Origin: Eulemur rufifrons
Taxonomy: Eukaryota > Chordata > Mammalia > Primates > Lemuridae
NCBI RefSeq assembly: GCF_041146395.1
Contig: NC_090986.1
Location: forward strand, 41,328,001-41,392,000
DNA length: 64,000 bases
Direction of reading: 5' to 3'
Below the pieces are notes generated by a model. The model did no database searches and had not been told where the DNA came from. It worked only from the letters and a program-made list of their open reading frames with translations. A program made the position numbers and the translations under genes. How positions within the stretch are numbered: the first letter of the stretch is position 1; each line of letters opens with the position of its first letter. Shown here one piece after another: positions 1-11,063 of this stretch.

Positions 1-545
1 CCCAAGGATGGGGAGGGAGGCACTACTGCACTGATACATGCTACAATATAAATGAACCTTGAAAACATTAGGCTAAGTGAAAGAAGTCAGACACAAAAAA
101 CCATATAACGTATGATTCCACTTACATGACGTATCCAGAATAGGCAAATCCATAGAAACAAAAAGTAGATTAGTGTTTGTCAGGAGTTAGAGGAAGGAGA
201 GAATGGGGAATGACTGCTCATTAGTGGGTTTCTTTTGGAGTGATCAAAATGTTTTGAAATTAGGCCAGGCATGGTGGCTCACACCCGTAATCCTAGCACT
301 CTGGGAGGCCGAGGCAGGTGGATTGCTTGAGGCCAAGAGTTCAAGACTAGCTTGAGCAAGAGCAAGACTTGGTCTCTACAAAAAAATAGAAAAATTTGGT
401 GGGCATGGTGGTGTGCACCTATAGTCCCAGCTACTCAGGAGGCTGAGGCAAGTGGATCACTTGGGCCCAGGAGTTAGAGGTTGCAGTGAGCTATGATGAT
501 GCCACTGTGCTCTAGCCCAGACAACAGAGCAAGACCCTGTCTCAC

Positions 546-584
<39 letters not shown>

Positions 585-710
585 TGAAATTAGATAGGGG
601 TGATGGTTGGACAATTCTGTAAATATACTAAAAACCAATGAATTTCACACTTTAAAAAGAGTATATTGTATGCTATGTGAATTATATATCAATAAATCTG
701 TTTTCTGAAA
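1..710 (+). repeat. Ancient L1M 3' end, split by an Alu
   Basis: The two flanks (1-262 and 593-710) read as one L1M 3' untranslated tail: 'aagtgaaagaagtcagac', then 'tgactgctcattagtggg', then 'tgtgaattatatatcaata' near 678-697. This ending with 'tcaataaa' is typical of L1MA-L1MC families. The copy is cut by the window edge on the left. The Alu at 263-580 sits in the middle. Confidence 0.7.
263..580 (+). mobile_element. Alu (older, AluJ-like), full dimer
   Basis: The element starts at ggccaggcatgg, carries both monomers, and ends in a 30+ base poly-A tail. It is flanked by a perfect 12-base duplication, gttttgaaatta, at 251-262 and 581-592. It lacks the expanded middle segment of the younger lemur-type copies, so it looks like an early insertion, although the long pure tail and intact duplication argue against great age. 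Confidence 0.92.
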
Positions 711-2104
711 AACTCATTGAACTCTACACTTACAAATTTGTGCACCGTATTCAAATTTAATAAATATGACTTTTTAAAAAATAGTTACAAAGGCCTTTTA
801 CACCATCTCCACATCTCGTACATAAAAGAAGTTTAATGTAAGTTAAGCTATTTAAGCAATGCCTGTACTCTAAATTCCTATACCACCCCCAAATAAAAAA
901 ACTTCTATATTTTTACAGGAATATGTCTTAATTTGCAAAACAAATTCTCAGCCCTGCTACCTCACACCCAGAAATATTTTAGTATTAACGTATGATTGTA
1001 TTTCTTCCTGTCATATATTTGCATCTATCTTTCTGTTTTTATGTATGTCATCTTTGCATTATAACTAAAAATTTCCACAGGACTAGGTTTTCTCAAGTGC
1101 ACAAATTGTCTTTTTTCATAATTCACTTTAATTATATTGTCACAAAACAGAGAACACACATAACAAACACGGCCATAGCAAAGGCCCTTATAGAAGTCTC
1201 CACTAACTCCCTACTGTGAGTTCATTACACTCCCAGCAACAGAACTGTGAAGAAATTTGTTTTCCTCAAACAATTTGCATGAACAAAGTTTCTCCTAGAT
1301 TCTTTCTAGGGTCTTAGCAGATCTCAATAAAGTTTCCAGCTTATTTATCTCAAAAGCGGATAAGCTGATGCCTCTGCAAAGCATCTAATTATTAATCTAT
1401 CCTTGACCAATTATCCTTGACCAAAGTAATAACTGCAATTTTATTTATTGGAATTATCTGTTTAAACATCATAAAATTTGAAGCACAGAGAATAAATTTT
1501 TTAAACACTATCCTGGTACACGGAGACATATGTAAGACCAATAATGCACATTCCCTTTTAGGATAACGAAGGAAAGGAAGAGTCTGTCCATGCAGATGAA
1601 CAAGTTTGTTTTTCCCAAAAAACATTGTTGGCCTTGAGAACTGGCCTCCAGAAAGTTGGCTTGACCCCACCCGGCAGTGTTGACAGCTCTCTCTGCCCTC
1701 CATGCACCATCTCCTCCTGTCTACCCACATCTCCTTTAGAATCCTGTCTCCTCAAGGAGAGATCACAGCCCACTGGCTGATTCCAACCTGTAGACGTGTT
1801 CTGATTGGCCCACGCAGTACGCTGAAGTTGGGAAATATCAAACAAAGATGTGGACTGCTAGCTTCTTTTTGAAAAATAAACGGTCTGGCCATGCTGGGCA
1901 TGCCTTACCTCATAGGCACCACTGGTTGAGTTGGCGACTGGCTGCTCTGGAGAGAACACACGCTGGGGACAGTGACCACCCCCAGGCTTTCCCGCAGCTT
2001 GCGCCCACCCTGCCTCACTCACGCAGCCCACGCGTCTGGCCCTGCAGGCCTGCCAGTTTGAAAGCGCGTGGGCTTTCTTCTTCGTATCCTCAAGACCTAG
2101 CATG
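711..2104. other. Intron, no gene; single-copy DNA
   Basis: AT-rich to about 1550, then a more GC-rich stretch to 2104 with several CpGs near 1980-2070. The open frames here lie on both strands, overlap each other and show no known domain. 1640-1880 has an LTR-like feel (ctgattggc, then aaataaac), too weak to call. Confidence 0.5.
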
Positions 2105-2260
2105 ATGCCTGCCCTGTGGAAAGGATTCCCCTGCCGATTCAGAATTTAGTATGGAGCTTGTTTAAAAAAAAAAAAAAAAGAATCCTGGTCCCAGGCCTTT
2201 CTGTAAGAAATCCTGATTCAAATGGCCTGGCCTGACACGTGGAAGTCCTCTGTTCCAGAC
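2105..2260 (+). repeat. MER5A-like hAT-Charlie remnant
   Basis: The text 'tatggagcttgttt', then 'atcctggtcccaggcc' and 'aaatcctgattcaaatgg' follow the order of the MER5A consensus (ggagctttt, cctgggtccca, gattctgatttaattgg). A 16-base A-run interrupts it. The terminal repeats are not clear. Confidence 0.55.
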
Positions 2261-2319
2261 GTGTCCTTACTGAATATTACTGAGAATGGTCTCAGAGAAA
2301 CATTGTTTTTAGTAAAAAG

Positions 2320-2470
2320 AACTTGACGGATCTGCTATTAAGTCCTGACTCCACGATTTTGAACAGGTATCTAGGGTTCCTATGAGACTTGATTTCCCTA
2401 TAAGAAAAAGAAGTTCTACTAGATCATCACCTCGTCTCCTCATAGCTCTAAATGCGTTGGTTCTTTACCA
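2320..2470 (+). repeat. MIR-family SINE remnant
   Basis: 'gacttgatttccctataag' followed by 'agttctactagatcatcacc' and 'agctctaaatgcgttgg' resembles the MIR3/MIRc core (tcatctgtaaaatgagg, tagatgatctctaagg, cagctctaa). Strongly decayed. Confidence 0.45.
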
Positions 2471-2513
2471 GAGTCTGACAAAAACCAAGTGTGAAGTCAG
2501 TGCCTGTTCTCTG

Positions 2514-2529
2514 CTGCCACCTGCTGGCA
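2514..2529 (-). promoter_or_regulatory. CTCF-like motif
   Basis: The reverse complement reads TGCCAGCAGGTGGCAG, matching the CTCF core CCASYAGRKGGC at every position. Sequence match only; no evidence of binding. It has the same orientation as the motif at 10028. Confidence 0.4.
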
Positions 2530-2599
2530 AGTTTTAGGTACTGCAGAAGTCTCAACCGCAGCCTTGGGACCACTGTCCTACCCTATTTTTAATGGCTAG

Positions 2600-3300
2600 A
2601 TCCAGGTACATAAAAAATACAACAAAAACAGCTCATTTCAAAGTTAAAAACACAAAATTAAGTTATATCGGGCAAAAAGGAAAAATATTTTTATATAACA
2701 CCACTACTCTGTCACCCTTATTAAATCTACAAGAGCTTCTGACATGTTCCTACAAAACTGGTTTTGGAGCCCTAGAATCGATTCTGAGAGTTTTTGTGAA
2801 AAGATTTACACATTACAGTATAAAGCCTGTTTAAATTTGAGACCCACAACATGGAACAACTTTCTACGGTTTAAAAAATATTCCAAAATGGAATGATGTG
2901 CATTTCTGGAAAAAGTAAATTCCTGACACAGAAAATGTTCAGAAGCCAAATATAGGTAATTCACCTTGATTGAGTGAGACTTCCAAGATTCCTCTCAATA
3001 CTCTGGAGGATTTCTCTCCCACAGCAGGGCACTGGGGGGTCATCACTCTGGGTTCTCTGAGGCTTACGAGTTTCCGTTACACGTGGATTCTGCTAAGCCT
3101 AAATTACGGTTCTGAGGGAGTTAATATGGATAGAAAACAAGCCACAACAAATGGAAGATCCTGGTCTGAATGCTTAGGCGAAACAGAGAGGGATCGGGCA
3201 GGGAGCTGGGTGTGAAGGAGCGCGTGGGTGGCAGGCGGGCATGGTTAATCTGGAGAAGTCTCAGGGATGGTTACTTCACTCTCCTCAAAACTGTGAAGCT
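2600..3300. other. Intron, no gene
   Basis: Single-copy sequence. The open frames at 2592-2834, 2970-3215 and 3170-3493 have no recognisable domain, no coding-like composition and overlap each other. Confidence 0.5.
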
Positions 3301-4430
3301 TGACCTGCCAACCACTCCCTCCTTCAAATTCTTCCTGAGCTTACCTGCTAGGAGCTCTTCTTCCCACCTTAGAAACTTTGTTCCTTCAAGTACAAACTGC
3401 AAGCAGGCAGTCCCAAACCTACAGCTCTGGTCTGTCCCCCAAGGCTGTCCTCCAGCCTCCCAGGCCTGCTCTCAGTGGAGCATTTCCCACTGAGCACCCT
3501 TACCTCACCTCAAACCCAGCAGGTAAACAGACCTCCCCTCTCCCCCAAGACTGAACCACCACACCTCACTTCACTACTCAAATCATGATACCAACATTCT
3601 CCCACCGGCCCAGACTCTAAACATCAGCATATCAGAATGAACCTTCTCTGTCCCTCCAAATCCATGGAATTCATAGTCCCAGGACTTTTCCTCTGGCAGA
3701 TGTAACCCCCTCCAGATCCTCCTCCTGACCACTCTGCCTTACCCTTCTCCTTCTCTGCTGCTCTGCACTTCAATGCCTGCCTATCACCCCTTAAAAATCA
3801 ACAGTCTTTCTCAGAAAAACACTGTTCAAAACCTTCCAAAATGTATACCTACATAATGAGTGCGATGCGCACTGTCTGGGGAATGGACACGCTTGAAGCT
3901 CTGACTCAGGGGCGGGGGGGGGGGGGGGGGGGCGCAAGGGCAATATACATAACCTAAACTTTTGTACCCTCATATGCTGAAATTAGAAAAAAAAAATCTT
4001 AAAAAAAAAAAATAAATAAAAACCTTCCAAAGGTCCACTAGGCCTGCAGAGTCAGGCCTTCCTACATACCTTCAGGCCTTTAGCTCTTGACGCTCACACC
4101 TGAATCCTTGATTCCACCTAAACACAAGATTCCAGTAACCTCAATACCCTCATTCCTCCTCCTTAATGACTCCAGTTACACCTCTCCACTGTCATCCCCA
4201 AACACGCCTCTCCTAAGAGGAGTCCCTCTCCCTCCACATCCTCTGTGACACTGATTTTCTAAGCCACTAAGTCAGCAGTCACACCATTCTGCCTTATGGC
4301 ATCATCATTTGCTCATCTTCTCTTTTGTCCTAGATTGAAACTTTACTGAGGTCAGGAAACCTCGGAACGGTTTTACACATCTTTTCCTGCCTCCCGCCAC
4401 TGCATGACATGCCCGACAATAAGTATTTGT
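3300..4430 (+). repeat. L2 (LINE2) fragment, interrupted by an L1
   Basis: A C/T-rich, L2-like run, with 'ttcaaaaccttccaaaggt' (the 'ctcaaaaccttcaatggct' part of L2 ORF2) and, near 4330-4420, 'actgaggtcagg' with 'acaataagtatttgtgatt' where the L2 tail would be. It is recognised by order and composition, not by alignment; the left edge is a guess. The L1 at 3841-4018 landed within it. Confidence 0.5.
3841..4018 (+). mobile_element. 5'-truncated young L1, 178 bp of 3' end
   Basis: The fragment holds only the L1 3' untranslated end: 'atgagtgcgatgcgcactg', 'cacgcttgaagctctgac', a G-run with one C (3911-3933), then 'cctaaacttttgtaccctc' and 'atgctgaaatta' before the A-rich tail. A 13-base duplication, aaaaccttccaaa, flanks it exactly (3828-3840 and 4019-4031). 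The G-run is the poly-purine stretch normally found in L1 3' untranslated regions. Confidence 0.88.
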
Positions 4431-4431
4431 G

Positions 4432-7400
4432 ATTAGTTTTTTTTTTTTTTTAAATCTTCAGTTCTTCTAAAAGCAAAAGGGTTAAAAGAGAAACTGCTGC
4501 TGCTCAAGGGATGGAGAGAAGCTTTAATTCAGGTTCAGAGACTAATGAGCACAATTCAGGAAAAAGACTGTGACCTTATGAAAAGGTAGGAGCAATGAAA
4601 GGGAGCAAGATGGGGGAGCTGCCTGCCACCCACAGAAGGCAGCCATGAGGAGGAGGAGGAAGAGGAGGTGGGGAAGCAAACAGCCTCCTGTGCTCCCCGG
4701 TCACATTCAGAGGCGAGAGTACCAGATCAGACAGATGGTACCTACACTGTGGAAAAACACTCTGAGCTTCTGGCAGGAAATAAAAGACCTAACAATTGCC
4801 TTGAGGGGAGAAGGAAAGGCTTAAAACCACTAAAACCGGTGTTAACGAATATTTCCCTCCCCAACATGGAATAATGACAATTATCCTACATCCTGGAACA
4901 GAGAATGGAGTCAGAAGATGGAAAAGCTGGAGGAAAAGGGGAACAGATTCAGTGAAGGTAGGGAGGAGGGCTGCGAGTGCCACATGAAATAATTATCACC
5001 CCAGCCCGAAGCAGAGCCAGATGGCAGCCACAGACAATGGAGGCCCACACGGGCGATATGAAATTTTGATGAATTCCTTAATGGCTGCACAATGAAAGCC
5101 CATATTCCAGAAACAGGCTAATAATAGAACAAATGTCAGTGCTACACAAAAGGACTTAAAATTGCCTTCATTATTTACTCATCTGTATTTGTACATTTCT
5201 CAAAATGTGGCTGTTTAATAAGTGCTTTCAAGGATGAGAATAAGGATAGATTATATTATGAATACTGATGTTACTTTTTTAAACACTAAGCTGATATTTC
5301 AGGACACTGTATTCCCAAAAAGGCCAGATAATACAGCTCACTCATGTACTTGACCCCAAATTATAGCTACAGTTAAGTGAGACCCATACATGGCACTCCC
5401 CAGCACTTCAACATGAGAAGCTGAACAAAGTTACAGCTTCTGTAACATCCTCTTAATCCTCGAAACGAGCAAGCTGATTTACACAGGAGTATGCACAGTG
5501 TCTTATGAACTCTAGATGAGCTAAGCCAAACAAGATGTTTCTGAATTGCATCACATTTATGTAAAAGCCTCCTTGTACCATCCAAAGTCAAAATAAAACC
5601 GAAGATCACAGCATTAGCTCCTTCTATAAAAAGCCTTGATGAAATAAATTAAATCTCCTAGTGAGAAATTACTCCCCAGGAAAACAATGGTTAAGAAGGC
5701 ACAGCCATTTGATAACTGGTATGGCGTGAACCTCCAGGTTGAAAGAGCTAAAACTTGCCAAGATAACCCCAAAGGAACATGAGTAGTAGTAAACATGCAT
5801 GCAGCATCCTAAAGTAACTAGAAAAGAATTTAGGGAGTTGTAGGCACTTCTGCAGGCCATGTGTAAATAACCTCTTAAATGAGACACACCAAAGGGACTG
5901 ACAAACTGAAACTCGCTGTTGGCTTGTTACCCACTCCACAGAGCTACTAGCATCTGCAATCTGGACCCAGTACAGACCAGGAACCCTGGAGCAGAATGTC
6001 AACAGTTGGGTTTTCCCAGGTAGATGGGAGAGGACACTAGAGCAAGTTTGAAGATGTCACCACAAAAGTGGCTTAGTAGGAGCCTGTGCACACTACACTA
6101 AGCAGGGGAAGGAGGTGAAGACAGGAGGCTGTCAACAAGCAAGAATGTAAAGAAGTTTTGATGAGGCAGGCTGAAGCTGCAAGGTAAAATGTTAGGCAAG
6201 GTGCAGAGTAAGATGCTGGCATTCAATAATGCAAAAGTGAAGCCTCTTCAGGAAGTAACTAAATCCAGTATCAGGACATGGAAGAAAGTGGCTGGAGTAG
6301 AAGTGGAAGTCACGGCACTGGGAGGCCCCCCGGTCTACGCTGTATTCCCACAGGATGACGGCAGGGTGAGAGGGCGGGAAGGAAGCATCCAAGCACCCCA
6401 GTCTTCACTGAGTCAAGAGTACACGAGAGGTCGGTATCATAATGAGGAGGAGGGATGTTGGATCGGTTAACCAACGGGGTAAGGCGGATATTTCTATGTG
6501 AACGCTTCAGGCTAATTGTCTGCAAGTAGCCACTTCTTTCAGCGCTGAGGTACGTAGGATGGGGAGAAAATAGCAAACTCCACTGAGAGCACTACAGGAA
6601 AAACAGAGGCCTGGGGTTCCTCCTAGGGAAGAGAGATAAAAGAAAGGCTGAAGAGAGAGGACGACGCTGGAGTGTCCATCACAGAACAATTGTTCCGGAG
6701 GCCGGAGTGAAAGGGCTGTGGGGAAACACGGGAAGGGCGCCCGGAAGCCCAGGTGCTGAGCAGTGTGGCCGAAAGGCCTCATCGTGCGCGGCCACTGAGG
6801 CTGGCGTGCGTTAGCTGGCTGCAGGGACGGCCGCAACATGATGTTACACATTTCCGTGTTGTGTTTAACAGTAAACAACTTGTGACACTAAGTCTGGCCG
6901 AGACCATACAAATCCTGCATGTCTTCTTACGATAAAGCAGTCTGCGTCTGGAGACACAACTGAGCAAACATCCTCCACTCGACACACACCCGGAAGATTG
7001 ATGGCATGAATAATACTTCAAACATTAGGTCACTGGTCTATCAACAGTGAGATATTTTAGCTATTTTCACATTACCTGAAGCAAAACTAATTTTTTTTTA
7101 AAGCTTTGTAAAAAGTCCTTCTCTCGGTCACAGTTTGCCTTAGAGAAAATCTTCCAGTTTTGCTTAAACAGTACAACCTAAATGGACTTAACAAAACTTT
7201 TCATTTAGTAAAATTAAATCTCATGTTTTAACTATAATTAATGTATAAATATGACATATAAAAACTCAACTATAGGCAATCTCTTCTCTGAAAACTTCCT
7301 TAAAACATTATCAGAAAAGCAGTTGTAATTATTATTCAGTCAACAGAAACTCCTGTTCATCCATCCAGCAAGTTTCTGTCTGCATTTGCTCAGTACTATG

Positions 7401-7466
7401 CTAAAAGTAAAATGAGAGACAAAAGAACTGGTAAAGCTAATATCATGGAAAACCACATCTTAAACT
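4432..7466. other. Intron, no gene; includes a CpG-richer patch
   Basis: Mostly single-copy. A purine-rich stretch (4640-4675) and a relatively CpG-rich patch at about 6290-6850 stand out. The frames at 6189-6470 (93 aa) and 6507-6878 (123 aa, minus) overlap each other and lack known domains. An L2 tail piece on the minus strand is likely at 7340-7430 ('caacagaaactcctgttc', 'gctcagtactatgctaaa'). Confidence 0.5.
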
Positions 7467-7666
7467 AGGGGTGGGCAAAGTAGGGCCTGTGGGCCAAACC
7501 TGCTTTTATGAATAGTTTTACTGGAACACAGCTTCCAATCATTTACAATGAGATTTCTCACTACAATGGGCAGAGAGAGTCGAGTAGTACTGGAAGAGAC
7601 CCGTGGCCCATAAATCCTAAAATATTAACCATCTTGTCCCTTACAGAACAAATTAACCAAATGCTG
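7467..7666 (+). mobile_element. hAT-Charlie type non-autonomous DNA transposon
   Basis: Starts with 'aggggtgggcaaagtaggg', 'cctgtgggccaaacctg', continues with 'actggaacacagcttccaa' and 'cctaaaatattaaccatc', and ends 'cccttacagaacaa'. This is the well-known mammalian repeat that opens with caggggtcggcaaact and closes with its complement. Both ends are present but diverged; I do not name the exact subfamily. Confidence 0.72.
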
Positions 7667-8720
7667 TAATGGATAGATAATCAAGTGCTTCCAGTTATTC
7701 ATTCAAATACCTTAGTGCCAAAACTAGTACTCAGATACAAATACACATAAAACACAGCATGCCCTGAAGGATCTTTCAAATGTATGACAAAACACAAAAT
7801 AAAATATGGGCTTAAACTGCTGGTGACAATTTAAGAGAGCCTGCCAGAAAGCCCAATGTAGCAGATCAAACCAGAGAAGACCCCCCAGTCTGAACCAAAT
7901 TTCCTCAGAAGGGGCAGCTCAGCACCTTCCCTCCCCTTTAGTGGGACAGGGCTTCTCTGATGCACCGCAGCCAAAGTGAGAGGGGTTAAGGATGCTCTAC
8001 ATTGGAAAAATGGAATATGTTCACAATTGCTGTAGCATGAAAACCAGCTACAGATTTCATGGAAATCTCAACAGGCTAGAAATCCTACCTGGGACCTAAG
8101 CATTTAGTCCTGTGCCCGGGACTGGAAGTGAAGTCCTATCCCGGAGCCTGAAGACTTCTGATTGTGCAGCCAGGCATAAGACGGGTACCTTTCTAGAGCC
8201 ACCCTCTTGCAGACTTGAACCTGAAGAAACGACATGGAATGTGCTGCTTCTGCCTGGCCTAAATGAAGTGGTGCTGTGTTGAATTCTGAAGATGAAGATC
8301 AGATACTTAGAAAAACAAATCTCAGATTTCTCTACAAATAGACCAAAAACTGAAAGACGACATAAATATCAACGTATATAAAGAGTGCTCTTGTGGAATC
8401 TCCTGAAGTATGTGGAACAAATTTCAGGAACTGCATAAACTACATTCCAAACATAAAAACCTCAACCTCAAGATTGTGGGGAAAAAAGAAAATACTAGAA
8501 AAGAAAAATTGAAGAATGAAGAGGCAACTCATAGGAAACAATCTTTAAATAAAGCCTAGGAGAAGGAACTCATTTAATATTTTGGAGTTAGTGATAGGTT
8601 TAAAGAAAAAAAAAATTGGTAAGTCAGGACTTTAAGAAAAGAACACAAACCAGGCTGCCAATGAATATGGAGAAGGCTGACGACCTCAGCAAGTAGCTAG
8701 CTACTAGAGAGCATGGTGTC
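7667..8720. other. Intron; possible old retrocopy, source unknown
   Basis: Sequence from about 8230 through the Alu to an A-run at 9290-9307 is rich in short Lys/Glu-rich reading frames broken by stops, such as a plus-strand frame around 8460-8580. The 3' A-run and decayed coding look would fit a processed pseudogene, but no parent gene was recognised and no flanking duplication was found. Confidence 0.25.
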
Positions 8721-8735
8721 AAAACCACCAAAGCT

Positions 8736-9035
8736 AGGCAGGGTGTAGGGGCTCACACCTGTAATCCTAGCTTGCTGGGAGGCTGAGGCAGGAGGATGGC
8801 TTGAGTTCAGTAGTTCAAGATCAGCCTGAACAAGAGCAAGACCCTGTCTCCACAAAAAAAAAATAGAAAAATTAGCTGGGCATTGTGGCATGCGCCTGTA
8901 GTCTCAGCTACTTGGGAGGCTGGGGCAGAAGGATCGTTTGGGCCCACGAGTTTGAGTTTGCAATGAGCTATAATGACATCACTGCTCTTTAGCTCAGGTG
9001 ACAGAACAAGACTGTCACAAAAAACAAACAAAAAA
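8736..9035 (+). mobile_element. Alu, diverged full dimer
   Basis: Both monomers are present ('ggctcacacctgtaatcc', 'agctgggcattgtggcatg') without the expanded middle segment. An imperfect duplication, aaaaccaccaaagct at 8721-8735 and aaaacctgccaaagct at 9036-9051, marks the insertion. The tail is broken by C residues. An older copy. Confidence 0.88.
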
Positions 9036-9051
9036 AAAACCTGCCAAAGCT

Positions 9052-10351
9052 GTTGCCTGCTGCAACTTTATGAAAGCCAAAAAGGATGCTAAAAACGTAC
9101 AGGTTGTTCAAAAAGAGCAGAAACTTGGGTTTGATGCAAAGAATAGATGAGAAATCAACAACAATGTGGGATATACATACACACACACATAGGCCAGCAT
9201 TCTTCAATACATTTGTAAGCTCCAAGTGCTCGATTTACTGAAGTGATTTTCCTGCTTGTTTCAAATGCATCAGAAAATTGACAAAAGTCAAAAAAAAAAA
9301 AAAAAAAGCATAGAATTTGGGAACTGATTGTTGAATTTTTTCAATCTTTTTCTAAGGAGTTTATCCTAGTGAAGTGAATGAAATGGAGCTTCCTGTTATT
9401 GGTTCAAGAACTCTAAGCATACATACGGAGGAAATGGCAGAATTTTCCACACTTATGTAGATCTACAGTATAAAATCCATTTTAGTTTTCATCATTTGGC
9501 ACAGCAGAGCCAATGAGCTTCTTATGCTTTGACTTGGATAGAAGGCACTTCTTCTGGCATTTTGCTTTTGAAGCTGTTTATAATGGACTAGTCATAAATG
9601 CCAAGAGAGTCGGTCTCAACGGATATTGTCTTTATAAACAGCTTTAATTACCTTAATGTTATAAAAGCAATTCTTAAATCTTTGCTGGGAGGCAGTGGAG
9701 TTAATATTTCACAGTCACGTTGTAAAAGCCATTGATTAATTTTTATGACCCTTTAAATAAAGTATTTCAATGAAAAAATAAAATATTACAAGTGCTACAT
9801 AGAAGTATGTACTCAATGCTGTAGAATAATTCTGCTTAGGAAGAAAAAGTTTGAAGAAAAAAATTACATCTTATTGGAATTAACCAGATAGAGTAAAGCG
9901 GGGAGGGAAGAAGAGTGTAAAGTCAATACAAAGTTTTCTTCACTTTGAAGGCTTCCCTTCTTTCCCAAAGATCTCAAGAGTAATTCTAAATAAAACATGG
10001 AGCTCAAGAAATAGTTGTTGAATCAATACTGCCCTCTGGTGGCCAGAAGCGCTATCCCTCACTAGGGATTTCTCCCAAATTACCCAAATTGTACTTTGTG
10101 TTTCAGAATTTTCCCAGGTTTTTTCCTTCAAAACTTGCCAATCCTTTATTCTAGTCCCCTAAGATTCATATAACTGGACAGCCTAATATTTCTGACAAAA
10201 CAGATGCTAATGCAGTCAAGTTTAGACCTCCCATACAATTGGTGGTCACTTTATAGAAACACATCCTAGAGTCACTAATAATAAATCCAGGATGAGGTTA
10301 ACACCCTGCATGCAGGCGGAATTTGGAATGGATCCCCTCATTCCCTTACAG
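9052..10351. other. Intron, no gene
   Basis: Single-copy, AT-rich. 9310-9790 is fairly even in composition, free of recognised repeats, and could be conserved non-coding sequence; comparison with other mammals would tell. Short (CA)n at 9177-9190. Confidence 0.45.
10028..10046 (-). promoter_or_regulatory. CTCF-like motif
   Basis: The plus strand reads 'actgccctctggtggcca'; its reverse complement contains CCACCAGAGGGCAG, a near-ideal CTCF core. No repeat carrying it was recognised. Binding is not shown by sequence alone. Confidence 0.5.
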
Positions 10352-11063
10352 GATGACTGCCACAGACTGAGTATGTTTGTGTCTTCCCAACATTCACATA
10401 CTGAAACCCTAACCCATAGTATGACGGTATTAGAAGGTAGGGCAGGCTGGGCGCGGTGGCTCACGCCTGTAATCCTAGCACTCTGGGAGGCCGAGGCGGG
10501 TGGATTGTTTGAGCTCAGGAGTTCGAGACCAGCCTGAGCAAGAGCGAGACCCCATCTCTACTAAAAAAAAAATAGAAATTATCTGGACAACTAAAAATAT
10601 GTAGAGAAAAAAATTAGCCGGGCATGGTGGCACATGCCACTAGTCCCAGCTACTCGGGAGGTTGAGGCAGAAGGATTGCTTGAGCCCAGGAGTTTGAGGT
10701 TGCTGTGAGCTAGGCTGATGCCACGGCACTCACTCTAGCCTGGGCAACAGAGTGAGACTCTGTCTCAAAAAAAAAAAAAAAAAAAAGGAGGGCCTTTGGA
10801 AGTAGTTTAAGTCATGAGAGTGGAGACCTCATCAATGAAATCAGTGCCCTTATAAGAGATCCCAGAGAGCTCTCTAACCCTCAGAACCAGGGTGAGGACA
10901 CAGCAAGAAGGTGCGATCTATGAACCAGGACGTGGGCCCTCACCAAACAGCAAATCTTCTGGTGCCTTAATCTTGGACTTCTCAGCCTCAAGAACTGTGA
11001 GAAATAAGTGTGTGCTATTTAAGCCATCCAGACTATGGTATTCTGTTAAAGCAGCCCAAACTG
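10352..11063 (+). mobile_element. MLT1-type MaLR solo LTR, split by an Alu
   Basis: The two halves (10352-10445 and 10787-11063) join as one LTR: 'tttgtgtcttcccaacattc', 'accctaacccatagtatgac', then 'gtgcccttataagagatccc', 'gtgaggacacagcaagaagg', 'cttggacttctcagcctcaa' and 'aactgtgagaaataagtg'. These are hallmark strings of MaLR (MST/MLT1) LTRs. No internal region is attached, so it is a solo LTR. Confidence 0.85.
10446..10786 (+). mobile_element. Alu, lemur-type, full length with expanded middle
   Basis: A 340-base copy starting 'ggctgggcgcggtggctc' with box B-like 'gagttcgagacc' and the expanded A-rich middle (10560-10612) before the right monomer at about 10614. It ends in about 20 A. Near-duplicate flanks, aaggtagggc on the left and aaaggagggc on the right, fit a target duplication inside the MLT1 LTR. 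Few changes at CpG sites suggest a younger copy. Confidence 0.92.

Noticed and set aside
1392..2105. Overlapping 80-112-codon frames on both strands
   Set aside because: Mutually overlapping, no domain, no splice or promoter context.
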